A stretch of 64,000 nt of DNA, taken from the NCBI RefSeq assembly GCF_017349295.1, contig NZ_JAFMPK010000047.1:936580-1000579 (forward strand), read 5' to 3'. The position numbers and the translations under genes were made by a program. Positions 1-9,504 of this stretch are shown in pieces (position 1 is the first letter of the stretch; every line of letters begins with the position of its first letter). This DNA comes from Myceligenerans salitolerans (GTDB lineage: Bacteria > Actinomycetota > Actinomycetes > Actinomycetales > Cellulomonadaceae). The notes below the pieces were generated by a model. That model searched no databases and had not been told where the DNA came from. It saw only the letters and a program-made list of their open reading frames with translations.

Positions 1-48
1 CCGACCGCATCACCTGGGACCGGCGGCATCGGACCGGCGGCGGCTCGC

Positions 49-402
49 CTACTTGCGGCGCTGCGCCGACGTCCAGTCACGCATGCGCTGGGGGTAGCCG
101 ATGAAACGGACGTTGTAGACCGGGACGCCGAGCTCTCCGGCCAGGTCGAAGGCGGTCTTCTCGTCGGGCACGCGGCGGCGGGTCCACTCCCCCGTCGTGG
201 CCACGAGCAGGATCGTCGCGGGGATCTGGGCGGTGGGCGGTTCCACGTAGGCCTCGACGCCCTGGCGGGTGTCGATGAAGTCACGCAGGTGCTTCATGGT
301 CTGCCGGCGCGCGTCGCCGGACGGCAGGCCGCCCGCTTCCTGGCCGCCACGGGTGCGGCGACGAAACAGGCTCGCGAGCGAGAAGCGGGAGGATCTGGGC
401 AT
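49..402 (-). CDS. conserved actinobacterial protein of unknown function
   Basis: 117 aa, ATG start. The first ~35 residues are basic and Arg/Ser-rich; the rest reads as a compact alpha/beta domain with a hydrophobic strand (IPATILLVATTGEW) and a conserved-looking end (VPVYNVRFIGYPQRMRDW). No catalytic motif or membrane segment is visible. It is divergent from lpdA, a position where I recall a similar short protein in related actinobacteria (inference from memory). No function is assigned. Confidence 0.6.
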   Translation of the reverse strand: MPRSSRFSLASLFRRRTRGGQEAGGLPSGDARRQTMKHLRDFIDTRQGVEAYVEPPTAQIPATILLVATTGEWTRRRVPDEKTAFDLAGELGVPVYNVRFIGYPQRMRDWTSAQRRK

Positions 403-690
403 GCGGCGAAGACTACCGTTCCCTTGTGGGAATCACCTGAAAGGCATCCGGGTCGGGCCTGTACGGGCCGGCGCGCTGCCGGGGCGTGAGGGACGCGCGT
501 ACCAGGCGGCCCTCGCGGCCACGACGCCCGCCCTGGGCGCCTCGCATGCCGGGAATGTTCCCAGCGTCACACCCCGAATCGACCCCACAAATTGGGGGCT
601 GGCGTTCAAGGTGACAAGATGTCAGGCGGTGCGTCCGGCGCCCACAAGGCACCCGCGCACGCGATGACCGCTGGAGCGAGGAGCAACGCA
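403..690. promoter_or_regulatory. divergent intergenic region upstream of lpdA
   Basis: This 288-bp gap separates the divergent small protein from lpdA and must hold the promoters of both. An in-frame extension upstream of lpdA exists but lacks a convincing ribosome binding site. A purine-rich GGAGCGAGGAG stretch at about 673-683 precedes the GTG at 691 and decides the lpdA start. No clear operator or terminator was seen. Confidence 0.4.
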
Positions 691-2148
691 GTGCCATCCA
701 CGGCAACGATCGCCGGCAACCCCGGCACCTTCGACCTCGTCGTGCTCGGCGGCGGCAGCGGCGGGTACTCCGCCGCGCTGCGTGCGGCACAGCTCGGACT
801 GAGCGTCGCCCTGATCGAGGAGAACAAGCTCGGGGGCACGTGCCTGCACAACGGCTGCATCCCGACCAAGGCTCTCCTGCACGCCGCCGAGGTCGCCGAC
901 GTCGCCCGGGAGGGCTCCCGTCTCGGGGTGCGCACGTCGTGCGACGGGATCGACGTCGCCGGCGTCCACGCCTACAAGGACTCCGTCGTGGCAGGGCTCT
1001 ACAAGGGGCTGCAGGGCCTGATCGCCTCGCGCGAGGTCACTTTCGTGACCGGGCACGGCACGCTCGTGTCGCCCGGCGTGGTCGAGGTCGACGGCGTCCG
1101 GTACGCGGGACGGCACGTCGTGCTGGCCACCGGCTCGTACGCGCGTACCCTGCCCGGCCTGGAGATCGGCGGGCGGGTCATCACCTCGGACCAGGCCCTC
1201 ACGCTGGATCACGTGCCGAGTTCCGTCGTGGTGCTCGGCGGCGGCGTGATCGGCGTGGAGCTGGCCAGCGTGTGGCGGTCCTTCGGCGCCGAGGTCCAGA
1301 TCGTCGAGGCGCTCGACCACCTGGTTCCCTCGGAGGACGTCGCCCTGTCCAAGGCACTCGAGCGGGCGTTCCGCAAGCGCGGCATCGGGTTCTCGCTCGG
1401 GGACCGTTTCACGGAGGCCAAGCGGTCCGACGACGGCGTGCGGGTGACCCTCGAGTCCGGCACCACGTTCGACGCCGACCTGCTGCTGGTCGCCGTGGGG
1501 CGCGGTCCCCGCACCGCGGACCTCGGTCTCGAGGCCGCCGGCGTGCGGCTCGACCGGGGGTTCGTGATCACCGACGAGCGCCTGCGCACGGGCGTGACCA
1601 CGCCAGGCGGCGGCCACGTGTGGGCGGTCGGCGACATCGTGCCCGGCCTGCAGCTCGCACACCGGGGGTTCGCGCAGGGCATCTTCGTGGCCGAGTCCGT
1701 CGCGGCGGCGAGCGGTGTCTCGCCCGACGCGTCCCTACCGGGCGGCCCCCGGGAACCGGCGCCCGTGGACGAAGCCACCATTCCCCGCATCACGTACTGC
1801 GAACCGGAGGTCGCGTCGGTCGGCGTGACACAGGCGCGCGCCGAGGAGCTGTACGGTGCCGACGCCGTGGAGACCCTCGAGTACAACCTCGCCGGCAACG
1901 GCAGGAGCCGCATCCTCGGCACCACGGGCTTCGCGAAGCTGGTGCGCCGCAAGGACGGGCCCGTCGTCGGCATGCACCTGATCGGTTCGCGCGTGGGCGA
2001 GCTGATCGGGGAAGGTCAGCTCATCGTGGGCTGGGAGGCGTTCCCCGAGGACGTCGCCTCGCTCGTCCACGCACATCCCACCCAGAACGAGGCACTCGGA
2101 GAGGCACACATGGCTCTGGCCGGCAAGCCTCTGCACGCCCACAACTGA
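691..2148 (+). CDS. lpdA: dihydrolipoyl dehydrogenase (E3)
   Basis: 485 aa from GTG 691. E3 flavoprotein that re-oxidises the dihydrolipoyl groups of 2-oxoacid dehydrogenase complexes with FAD and NAD+. An N-terminal FAD-binding GGGSGG motif lies at residues 20-25. The redox-active disulfide is GTCLHNGC (Cys51/Cys56). A second nucleotide-binding glycine motif ([11 protein letters not shown]) and a C-terminal interface domain with the catalytic HPTQNE His-Glu pair follow. Length is normal for the family. It lies 31 bp upstream of sucB, so E3 and E2 are probably co-transcribed and form the core of the 2-oxoglutarate and/or pyruvate dehydrogenase complexes. The GTG is preferred over upstream in-frame starts because of the Shine-Dalgarno-like sequence just before it. 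Confidence 0.93.
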   Translation: MPSTATIAGNPGTFDLVVLGGGSGGYSAALRAAQLGLSVALIEENKLGGTCLHNGCIPTKALLHAAEVADVAREGSRLGVRTSCDGIDVAGVHAYKDSVVAGLYKGLQGLIASREVTFVTGHGTLVSPGVVEVDGVRYAGRHVVLATGSYARTLPGLEIGGRVITSDQALTLDHVPSSVVVLGGGVIGVELASVWRSFGAEVQIVEALDHLVPSEDVALSKALERAFRKRGIGFSLGDRFTEAKRSDDGVRVTLESGTTFDADLLLVAVGRGPRTADLGLEAAGVRLDRGFVITDERLRTGVTTPGGGHVWAVGDIVPGLQLAHRGFAQGIFVAESVAAASGVSPDASLPGGPREPAPVDEATIPRITYCEPEVASVGVTQARAEELYGADAVETLEYNLAGNGRSRILGTTGFAKLVRRKDGPVVGMHLIGSRVGELIGEGQLIVGWEAFPEDVASLVHAHPTQNEALGEAHMALAGKPLHAHN

Positions 2149-2179
2149 CCCAGTAACGACGAAGGAGACCCAACCGGTC

Positions 2180-3997
2180 ATGTCTGAGAACGTGCAGCTG
2201 CCGGCCCTCGGCGAGTCCGTCACCGAGGGCACTGTCACCCGCTGGCTCAAGAGCGTCGGCGACACCGTCGCCGTCGACGAGCCGCTGCTCGAGGTGTCGA
2301 CCGACAAGGTCGACACCGAGATCCCCTCGCCCGTCGCGGGAACCCTGGAGCAGATCCTCGTGGAGGAGGACGAGACCGTCGAGGTCGGCGCCACCCTCGC
2401 CGTGATCGGCGACGGCTCCGGCGCCGGAGAGGCATCGGCGGCTCCTGCCGCCGAACCGGCCGCGGAGGCCGAGCCCGCGGCCGAGGAGTCGGACGCGCCT
2501 GCCCCCGCGCCGGAAGCGGCTGCCGCTCCCCCGGCGGAGACGCCGGCCGCCGAGTCGCCGGCGGAAGCTCCCGCCGGAGGGGGCGGTGAGGGCACCGAGG
2601 TGAAGCTCCCCGCTCTGGGCGAGTCGGTCACCGAGGGCACCGTCACCCGCTGGCTCAAGCAGGTGGGCGAGGAGGTGGCCGTCGACGAGCCGCTGCTCGA
2701 GGTCTCCACCGACAAGGTCGACACCGAGATCCCCTCTCCGGTCGCGGGGACGGTTCAGCAGATCCTGGCTGCCGAGGACGAGACGGTCGAGGTCGGCGCC
2801 ACGCTCGCCGTCGTCGGCTCCGGCGCGGGCGCACCGGCCGAGCCCGCCGCGCCCGCTCCGGCTCCTGCCGCCGAGAAGCCCGAGCCGGAGCCCGAGCCCG
2901 AGCCCGCACAGGCTCCGGCGCCCGAGCCCGAGCCGGCGGCACCCGCGCCGGCCGCTCCCGCACCGGAACCGGCGGCGGCCGCTCCGGCGCCGTCGCCGGA
3001 GCCCTCGGCACCGGCTCCCTCCTCCGAGGCTCCCGCTCCCGCCGCCACGGCAGCGGCCACGCGGTCGACCGGCTCGTACCTGACGCCGCTGGTCCGCAAG
3101 CTGGCGGCCGAGAAGGGCGTCGACGTGTCGACGATCACCGGAACCGGCGTCGGCGGCCGCATCCGCAAGGAGGACGTGCTCGCGGCGGCCGAGGCGAAGA
3201 CGACGTCGGCCGGTGCGTCCGACGAGCCGAAGGCCACCCCCGCGGCGCCGTCGACCGTGCTGGAGGTGTCGCCGCTGCGGGGCACCACCGAGAAGATGTC
3301 GCGCCTGCGCAAGGTCGTCGCCGAGCGGATGCTCGAGGCGGTGCAGAGCCAGGCGCAGCTCACCACGGTCATGGAGGTGGACGTCACGCGCGTGGCGCGC
3401 CTGCGGGCCCGCGCGAAGGAGTCGTTCCTCGCTCGCGAGGGCGCCAAGCTCACGTTCCTGCCGTTCTTCACCCTGGCGACGATCGAGGCCCTGAAGGCCT
3501 ACCCGAAGATCAACGCCACGATCGACACCGAGGCCGGCACGATCACCTACCACCCGTCGGAGAACGTCGGCATCGCGGTGGACACCGACCGCGGGCTCGT
3601 GGTCCCGGTGATCAAGAACGCGGGAGACCTGAACCTGGCCGGCATCGCCCGCCAGATCCAGGACCTCGGGTCGCGCACGAGGGCGAACAAGGTCACGCCG
3701 GACGAGCTGTCGGGTGGCACGTTCAACATCACGAACACGGGCTCGGGCGGGTCGCTGATCGACACGCCGATCGTGCCGGTGGGCCACGCCGCGATCCTCG
3801 GCACGGGCACCATCACGAAGAAGCCGGTCGTGGTCACGGACGCCGACGGCAACGACTCGATCGCCATCCACCAGATGTCGTACATCTTCCTCTCGTACGA
3901 CCACCGGCTGGTCGACGGCGCCGACGCGGCCCGCTTCCTGACGGCCATCAAGAACCGCATCGAGGAAGGCGCGTTCGAGTCGGAGCTCGGTCTCTGA
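2180..3997 (+). CDS. sucB: 2-oxoglutarate dehydrogenase E2, dihydrolipoyllysine succinyltransferase
   Basis: 605 aa, ATG with GAAGGAG upstream. Two nearly identical lipoyl domains (about 3-78 and 139-214) each carry the lipoylation motif STDKVDTE (Lys43 and Lys179). Long Ala/Pro/Glu-rich linkers follow each domain. A peripheral subunit-binding domain lies around 297-336 ([15 protein letters not shown]). The C-terminal acyltransferase domain ends with the catalytic DHRLVDG motif near residue 575. Actinobacterial E2s of this type may serve both pyruvate and 2-oxoglutarate dehydrogenases (the M. tuberculosis DlaT situation), so substrate choice cannot be read from the sequence. The lipoyl groups depend on LipB/LipA encoded about 15 kb downstream. 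The duplicated lipoyl-linker DNA could recombine to change domain number. Confidence 0.92.
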   Translation: MSENVQLPALGESVTEGTVTRWLKSVGDTVAVDEPLLEVSTDKVDTEIPSPVAGTLEQILVEEDETVEVGATLAVIGDGSGAGEASAAPAAEPAAEAEPAAEESDAPAPAPEAAAAPPAETPAAESPAEAPAGGGGEGTEVKLPALGESVTEGTVTRWLKQVGEEVAVDEPLLEVSTDKVDTEIPSPVAGTVQQILAAEDETVEVGATLAVVGSGAGAPAEPAAPAPAPAAEKPEPEPEPEPAQAPAPEPEPAAPAPAAPAPEPAAAAPAPSPEPSAPAPSSEAPAPAATAAATRSTGSYLTPLVRKLAAEKGVDVSTITGTGVGGRIRKEDVLAAAEAKTTSAGASDEPKATPAAPSTVLEVSPLRGTTEKMSRLRKVVAERMLEAVQSQAQLTTVMEVDVTRVARLRARAKESFLAREGAKLTFLPFFTLATIEALKAYPKINATIDTEAGTITYHPSENVGIAVDTDRGLVVPVIKNAGDLNLAGIARQIQDLGSRTRANKVTPDELSGGTFNITNTGSGGSLIDTPIVPVGHAAILGTGTITKKPVVVTDADGNDSIAIHQMSYIFLSYDHRLVDGADAARFLTAIKNRIEEGAFESELGL

Positions 3998-4017
3998 CCT
4001 GACCGCACCCGGTCCGA

Positions 4018-4060
4018 CGAAAGGGGCCGGACAGCCCGAGTGGCTGTCCGGCCCCTTTCG
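4018..4060. terminator. bidirectional hairpin terminator between sucB and the pseudokinase gene
   Basis: A perfect 19-bp stem (4018-4036 with 4042-4060) closes a 5-nt loop. It lies between the convergent ends of sucB and the minus-strand gene at 4104. The stem ends in AAA/TTT on both strands, so it can work in both directions. Confidence 0.85.
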
Positions 4061-4103
4061 TCCGTGCGGTGGCGCGGGCCGCCGGTCCGCGCAAGAGCGG
4101 CTC

Positions 4104-5513
4104 TCAGGAGACCCGCGACACCCGCCAGCCCTCGTCGGTCCACGTCAGCTGGAGCATGGCCGAGCGGGGCTCCGACTCGGGCACCTGGACCGGCCCGCCG
4201 TCGCCCACCTGGATGTGCGCGCTGATCCGGTACTCGACACGGACCACGACGGAGTCCAGCGGGTCCCCCTTCGAGAGGTGCCCACCACCGCTGTTCTCGC
4301 TGCCGACGACCTCCGCCTTGGTGACGTGCACCTCGGCCCCCGACACCTGCTTGCTCCAGAAGAAGATGCGGTTCAGCAGGGCGATGTCCGCGGCGTGCGC
4401 CGGGGAGCCGGCCTGGTCGATGTCGGACACCTCGACCGGCATGCCGGTCAGCAGGAGCATCCGCAGGCGGGTGAGCTCGACGGCGGCCTTGGCGGGATTG
4501 CCCCGGTCGGAGATCGCCGCGAGATCGGCGCCGAGCTGTTCCGCGGTGCGCGGCTTCTTGGCGTGTTCCTGCCCGTCCTCGGTGGAGTCCGAGGCGGTGG
4601 CGGCCTCCCCGATCGGCAGGAGGCCCGGCACCGAGACGAGTGCCCCCGCCCCGACGCCGAACGCGATCCCCGCCGCGGCCACCGCGAGCACGGCTCCCCT
4701 CCGGCCACGCAGGCGGCTGCGGCGGGCACGCGGCGTCGCTCCCGAGATCGGCCGCACGTCCTCACGGCGGACGACGCGCCCCCCGGCGGCGGGGCCGATG
4801 ATCGAGATCGGGCCCGTGCGCGCCGCCTCGACGAGCTCGTCCGGCGCGGGCATGTGCACGCGCTCCGGCGGCACCACGCCGTACACCTGGGCGGCGAACG
4901 TGCCCGCCTCGGGCCGCTCCCGCGGATCCGCGGCGCACGCGCGGGCGAGCTCGGCGCGCAGCGCCAGGTCCGCCCCGCTGAGGGCCGCGGGCCGGCCGTC
5001 CGCGCCCACGAGCCCCGTCCGTAGCACCGACTGCGCCAGCCGGGCGAGCGAGGGGACGTCCGCGACCGGCTCCTCGCCCGTCGCCGCGGCGGGCAGGGCG
5101 AGACGGGGCCGGAGCAGCGCCATTCCCTCGGGGGTGAACAGCACGTCCGTGGGCTCGACCGGACCGTGCACGAGCCCCGCGCTGTGCAGGGCCGCGAGCG
5201 CCTGGGCGACGGAGACCACCATGCCCGACGCCTCGGCGGCGGTGAAGGGTCCCCGGGATGCGAGGACCGTGGGGAGGTCCGCGGCGTCGGGTCGGTCGAG
5301 CCGCACGTCGATGCGGTCGCCGCCCGACGGCGAGATGGTCACCACTCGCACGAGGCTCGGGTGATCGATGTCCGCCAGCGTGTCGAGCCGCCGGACCAGC
5401 AGGTCCCGTGCCAGTCCTGCGGCCGGTACCGTGACAGGAACGAGTTCCGTGGCGTCGATGAGATGCACGCATTCATACCTACGCCCGGTGCGTGACGCTC
5501 GCCCGCTGTCCAC
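4104..5513 (-). CDS. membrane-anchored serine/threonine pseudokinase
   Basis: 469 aa, GTG start. The N-terminal ~250 residues follow the protein kinase fold (VAQALAALHSAGLVHGPVEPTDVLF aligns with the catalytic loop region). However, the HRDxKxxN loop is degraded to HGPVEPTD, no DFG is visible, and no glycine-rich loop or catalytic lysine is seen. One transmembrane helix follows at about residues 270-292 (AVLAVAAAGIAFGVGAGAL). The C-terminal ~175 residues then lie outside the cell and have no recognised domain. This layout fits the kinase-like membrane proteins of actinobacteria that act as scaffolds or ligand-binding partners rather than enzymes. What it binds is unknown. It is monocistronic and ends at the shared terminator with sucB. 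Confidence 0.7.
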   Translation of the reverse strand: MDSGRASRTGRRYECVHLIDATELVPVTVPAAGLARDLLVRRLDTLADIDHPSLVRVVTISPSGGDRIDVRLDRPDAADLPTVLASRGPFTAAEASGMVVSVAQALAALHSAGLVHGPVEPTDVLFTPEGMALLRPRLALPAAATGEEPVADVPSLARLAQSVLRTGLVGADGRPAALSGADLALRAELARACAADPRERPEAGTFAAQVYGVVPPERVHMPAPDELVEAARTGPISIIGPAAGGRVVRREDVRPISGATPRARRSRLRGRRGAVLAVAAAGIAFGVGAGALVSVPGLLPIGEAATASDSTEDGQEHAKKPRTAEQLGADLAAISDRGNPAKAAVELTRLRMLLLTGMPVEVSDIDQAGSPAHAADIALLNRIFFWSKQVSGAEVHVTKAEVVGSENSGGGHLSKGDPLDSVVVRVEYRISAHIQVGDGGPVQVPESEPRSAMLQLTWTDEGWRVSRVS

Positions 5514-5567
5514 TGATATGCGCGACCCGCGCCGGAGTGGTACAAGATCGCGGCGATCTGGTCGGGC

Positions 5568-6584
5568 TCAGACGTCGACGATGCGCCCTTCACGGGCGGC
5601 CACGCGGGCGGCGTCGAGCACCTCGGCGGTGCGTACGGCATCGGCCGGATCGACGGGGATCACGGCGTCGTCGTCCCCGCTGAGCCACGCCTCCACGGCG
5701 CGGTAGAAGTCGGCGTGGCCGCCGGTGGCGGCTGGTACGGGGGTCCGTTCCCGGCCGTGGGTCAGCCATCCGGCGGTGCCGTCCGGGGCGTCGGCGTCGA
5801 GTACCTCGAACGGTGAGGCGTCCTCCTCGAACGTGGTGACGACGAACGCTCCCGCCGTGCCGAGCACTCGTGTGCGCGGACCGGGCGCACCGACCAGGGA
5901 CCCCGCCCAGAGGCGGGAGACCACGTGGTCGGCGTGGTGCAGCACCAGGAACACGTCGTCCTCGACGGGTGTGCTGAGGGCTCGCATCTCCGCGTACACG
6001 GCCTCGACGCGGCCGAAGAGCTGCGTGGCGGAGTCCACGAGGTGCGGGCCGAGGTCGAGGAGGAGTCCCCCGCCCCGGGGATCGCGTTCCTTCCACCGCT
6101 GCCGGGGAACGGGCCGCCAGCGTTCCCAGCGGCGCTCGAACGTGTGCACCTCGCCGAGATCGCCGCGCCGGACCAGGGCCTGGAGCGTGAGCTGTTCGGG
6201 GTCCCAACGCCGGTTGTGGAACACGGTGAACGGGGTGCCGGCGGACGCGGCGGCGTCGACGACGCGGCGAGCCTCTGCCGCGTCGATGCCGATCGGCTTG
6301 TCGAGCACGAACGGGACGCCCGCCGCGGCGACCGCGACGGCGTGCTCGGCGTGCATGGCCGTCGGACTGGCGACGACGACGAGGTCGTACGCGCCGCGGT
6401 CGTCGAGCAGGCTCGCCAGGTCGTCGTGCAGCTTGGCGCCCGGCCAGTCGCCCGCGGCCTGCACGCGCCGCCCGGGGTCGCGGGTCACGACGGCGGTGAC
6501 CGTCAGCCCGGCCTCGCGTGCGAGCCTCGCGTGGATCTGTCGTCCTGCTCCGCCGTATCCGACGATTCCGAGCCGTAGTGCCAT
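5568..6584 (-). CDS. Gfo/Idh/MocA family oxidoreductase
   Basis: 338 aa, ATG start. An N-terminal Rossmann fold has the NAD(P)-binding GIVGYGGAGRQIH motif (residues ~6-18). The family signature VLDKPIGIDAAEA (usually EKPxxxxxxEA) supplies the catalytic-type lysine. The C-terminal half is the beta-sheet substrate domain with GGLLLDLGPHLVDSATQLFG, a typical G-x-x-D-x-G-x-H-x-x-D block. These enzymes oxidise or reduce sugars, inositols or related polyols using NAD(P). The exact substrate cannot be read from the sequence or from its neighbours. It is divergent from the HNH gene. Confidence 0.85.
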   Translation of the reverse strand: MALRLGIVGYGGAGRQIHARLAREAGLTVTAVVTRDPGRRVQAAGDWPGAKLHDDLASLLDDRGAYDLVVVASPTAMHAEHAVAVAAAGVPFVLDKPIGIDAAEARRVVDAAASAGTPFTVFHNRRWDPEQLTLQALVRRGDLGEVHTFERRWERWRPVPRQRWKERDPRGGGLLLDLGPHLVDSATQLFGRVEAVYAEMRALSTPVEDDVFLVLHHADHVVSRLWAGSLVGAPGPRTRVLGTAGAFVVTTFEEDASPFEVLDADAPDGTAGWLTHGRERTPVPAATGGHADFYRAVEAWLSGDDDAVIPVDPADAVRTAEVLDAARVAAREGRIVDV

Positions 6585-6692
6585 GCGCCCATCGTGCCTG
6601 AGCGGCGCCGCCCGTGCGCGGGCTGTCCGACCTGCGGCGGGAGAGGTCCCGTCGGCCCTCGTCGCCGGCCCGGCGACGCGCGCCGCGGTGAT

Positions 6693-6768
6693 CCTGGGGT
6701 TAGCCTTCGGCTGGTATATATATGACGCAGTACGACCTTATATCGCGCTAACACGGTATTGGAGCAAC
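6693..6768 (+). promoter_or_regulatory. AT-rich promoter island upstream of the HNH gene
   Basis: In the ~180-bp divergent gap, an unusually AT-rich patch stands out: an uninterrupted TATATATAT at about 6714-6722, then TTATAT at about 6738 and GGTATT near 6755. The TATATA is a good -10 candidate for the HNH gene. A GGAG at 6761-6764 precedes the GTG at 6769. No operator palindrome was identified. Confidence 0.4.
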
Positions 6769-7503
6769 GTGGCCGCCGCATCGGGTTCGAAGAAGTCGCT
6801 GCTCGAGAAGTTGAGCAAGCGCAAGGCCTTGCAGGTGACGCTCGTCGTGATCGCGGCGCTCGTCCTCGCGGGGAACTTCCTCTTCAAGTCGTTCGGTGAC
6901 GGCGCGACACCGGCCGAGGGTGCCGAGGGGTCCGCCCTGGAGGCGCTGGAGAGCCTGGAGATCGGCGAGTGGGAGGACGCGGACGGGTACGACCGTGACG
7001 CGTTCGGCACCGCGTGGAAGGACGTGGACCAGAACTCGTGCGACACGCGCAACGACATCCTCGCCCGGGACCTGGAGGACTTCGAGTACAGCGAGGGCGA
7101 CACGTGCGAGATCGCCTCCGGCACGCTGGACGATCCGTACACGGGCGAGGAGATCGACTTCGAGCGCGGACCGAACTCGGGTGACGTCCAGATCGACCAC
7201 ATCGTCGCGCTCAAGAACGCGTGGATGACCGGCGCGTACGCCTGGGACCAGGAACGGCGCGAGCAGATCGCGAACGACCCGCTGAACCTCGTGGCGTCCG
7301 ACGGCCCCGCGAACATGGGCAAGGGCGCCGACGACACCTCCGAGTGGCTTCCCGACAACGGCTCCTACCGGTGCGAGTACGTCGCCGCGCAGGTGGCGGT
7401 CAAGGTCAAGTACGAACTGTGGGTCACGCAGGAAGAGCACGAAGCCATGACGGACGTCCTGACGTCGTGCCCGGCGGAGCCGCTGCCGACCGGAGGCCTG
7501 TGA
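6769..7503 (+). CDS. membrane-anchored HNH endonuclease family protein (DUF1524-like)
   Basis: 244 aa from GTG 6769 with GGAG five bases upstream; longer in-frame starts read through the oppositely oriented oxidoreductase gene. A single N-terminal transmembrane segment (about 19-38, VTLVVIAALVLAGNFLF) is followed by an acidic linker and a nuclease-like domain. The HNH core is visible as QIDHIVALKNAW, then NDPLNLVASDGPANMGKGADDTSEW. This pattern is common in secreted actinobacterial HNH proteins related to the DUF1524/GmrSD C-terminal domain. Two cysteine pairs suggest folding outside the cell. A role in extracellular DNA use or competition is inference. It is convergent with the SWIM gene, with a 21-bp gap. 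Confidence 0.78.
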   Translation: MAAASGSKKSLLEKLSKRKALQVTLVVIAALVLAGNFLFKSFGDGATPAEGAEGSALEALESLEIGEWEDADGYDRDAFGTAWKDVDQNSCDTRNDILARDLEDFEYSEGDTCEIASGTLDDPYTGEEIDFERGPNSGDVQIDHIVALKNAWMTGAYAWDQERREQIANDPLNLVASDGPANMGKGADDTSEWLPDNGSYRCEYVAAQVAVKVKYELWVTQEEHEAMTDVLTSCPAEPLPTGGL

Positions 7504-7524
7504 CACCCGCCCCCGGGGGGCCGT

Positions 7525-9504
7525 TCAGGCGGCCGACAGAACCTCGCGGGTGCGGTGCACCAGGAAGGCCGTGCGCGCCAGGGTCCCGGGGCCGGGCATC
7601 GCGGAACCGCCGCTTCCTCCAGTCGGCGCGGCGGCCCCGTCGTCGGGCACGAGGTCGGAGAGGCAGCGTTCCAGCGTGCTCAGCCCGAGGTCGCGCGCGA
7701 GCGTGCGGGCCAGGTCGAGGTCGGAACGCTGGCGCGGGGTGAGCCGGTAGCGTCCCGTGGCGGCCACGGCGACCAGCACGTCCCAGGCCAGACCGCAGGC
7801 GCGGACCGCGGGCGGGTCGGGCTCCGGCGCCTCGGTGACCGCTCGCGCCCGTGACCGCATCCCCGCCACTCGCGACAGGCGCTTGCGCCATGCCTGCCAC
7901 TGGCCGCGGCTCCAGCGCGAGTCGCGGCCGAGCTGGTACTGGTCCGTGAGCGACGGGCTGATCAGCCGCACGACGCCGTCCGTGCCGCGCAGGAAGATTC
8001 CCACGGGCTCGGTCCGGTCCGCACGCCGCTCGACGGATACCGCGACGACGGCCCACCGGCCTGCCAGGACGTGGAGGATCACCTCGGCGGTGCGACGGTC
8101 CTCCACCGGGACACGGAGCTGATGCCCCTGCCCCGTCGAGTCGGTGACGTCCCACGTCAGGTCCTGGCGTACCTCGTCGACGCCGATCTCGCCGGTGTCG
8201 CGCACGAGCAGGAGACGCAGGTGCGACGGGCGGCGCCCGAACCCGACCGTTTCCCGGGCGGGACGACCGGTGCCGGTGCGTTCGGCGATCTCGCGCAGCT
8301 CGTCCGGGTCGAAGGCCCCGAGCGGTGCGAGCCGTGGGCTCCCGCCGGCGCCCAGGGTCCCGTCCGGCCGTGCACGGACCGCCGACAGCGAGAACGGGCC
8401 GTCGTTGAGACGTGCCGGCGACGCGCCCCACAGCAGAGGCGCCTCCCACTCCCGCCGGAACGACGGGTCCGCCCCGGCGGGCCGGCCCGTGACCGCCGTG
8501 CGGACGCGGCCCGCACCCGGGTCCCAGGCGGCGAACGCGAGGCCGCGCGATCCGCTCGGCGTGGTCCACCACCGTGCGCCGAGCGGGACGAGGCGGGCGA
8601 GGTCGATCTCGTCCTCCTCCTGTCCGGAACGGCTCGCGGTCTTCCGGCGGCCCGGCGCGTGGACGGCACCGCTGCCTGCGCCGCCGCCCGGACCGGTGTG
8701 GTCGTGTACCTCGCACAGCGCCCAGATCTCGGCGAGGGTCGCCAGGATGCCGGACTCGTCGGTGCCGTCCGCGTGTGCGGCGAGGTCCGCCGCCTGCCCG
8801 GCGGCCGTGCGCAGCAGGGCATCCAGACGCAGCCCGTGCACCGGCTCGAACCCTGCGACCCGGGCGCGGCCGGCGAGCGCGCGGAGGGACTCCGGCGCGT
8901 CGTCGCGCAGGTGGGCCAGACCGCCGTCGAGCAGGTGCACGACGGCGTCCCGCACCTCGGCGACCGCGACCGCGCGCCGCTTCGCGGCCGCCGACTCCTT
9001 CGCGGTGGCGCGCCGCACCGCCGCCGCGGATCGTCGTGCCCCGCCGCGAGGTCCGGGATCGGCCTGCTCGGCACCGCGACCGGCACCCCCGCCACCCGGG
9101 CTCCCGTCGACGGCGGGGCGCTCGGTGCCGGCGACGTCCGGACCGGGCTCGCCGACAGCGGCCGGACCACCATCGCCGTGCCCCGGCCCGCCGGCGCGCC
9201 CCGGGCCCGTCGCGGTGTGCGGCGCCTCGACGCCGAGGTCCGCCGCCCGGGCACGGGCCCAGCGCCACGCCGCGACCACGTGCACGCACACCCCGCCGGT
9301 GGGGCACTCACAGGTGACGGCCGCCGGACCACGCGCGTCCACGCGAACCCTGTGCCCGGCGATCGTCAGGTCCGCGCCCTTGACGTCCGATCCGGACTCG
9401 GCGACGTCGTCGGAGAGCTTTCGCGCGCGTCGCAGCAACCCCGCGCTCGCCAGCTCGGTGAGCTCCTCGTCCGTCAGCGCGACATACGCCTCCAGGTACG
9501 TCAT
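7525..9504 (-). CDS. SWIM zinc-finger protein of the MoxR/VWA operon (YehQ-like)
   Basis: 659 aa. ATG 9504 overlaps the stop of the VWA gene by 4 bp (ATGA), which decides the start. A SWIM zinc finger lies near residues 63-73 (CECPTGGVCVH, the CxCx(n)CxH pattern). A low-complexity Gly/Pro/Ala linker and a long region with no recognised catalytic motif follow (SRVAGMRSRARAVTEAPEPD and later blocks look conserved). It is the last gene of the five-gene operon. E. coli YehQ, also a SWIM protein encoded next to a VWA protein (YehP) and a MoxR-type ATPase (YehL), is the closest named analogue I know of. The SWIM finger probably binds DNA or protein; the operon's function is unknown. Confidence 0.8.
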   Translation of the reverse strand: MTYLEAYVALTDEELTELASAGLLRRARKLSDDVAESGSDVKGADLTIAGHRVRVDARGPAAVTCECPTGGVCVHVVAAWRWARARAADLGVEAPHTATGPGRAGGPGHGDGGPAAVGEPGPDVAGTERPAVDGSPGGGGAGRGAEQADPGPRGGARRSAAAVRRATAKESAAAKRRAVAVAEVRDAVVHLLDGGLAHLRDDAPESLRALAGRARVAGFEPVHGLRLDALLRTAAGQAADLAAHADGTDESGILATLAEIWALCEVHDHTGPGGGAGSGAVHAPGRRKTASRSGQEEDEIDLARLVPLGARWWTTPSGSRGLAFAAWDPGAGRVRTAVTGRPAGADPSFRREWEAPLLWGASPARLNDGPFSLSAVRARPDGTLGAGGSPRLAPLGAFDPDELREIAERTGTGRPARETVGFGRRPSHLRLLLVRDTGEIGVDEVRQDLTWDVTDSTGQGHQLRVPVEDRRTAEVILHVLAGRWAVVAVSVERRADRTEPVGIFLRGTDGVVRLISPSLTDQYQLGRDSRWSRGQWQAWRKRLSRVAGMRSRARAVTEAPEPDPPAVRACGLAWDVLVAVAATGRYRLTPRQRSDLDLARTLARDLGLSTLERCLSDLVPDDGAAAPTGGSGGSAMPGPGTLARTAFLVHRTREVLSAA

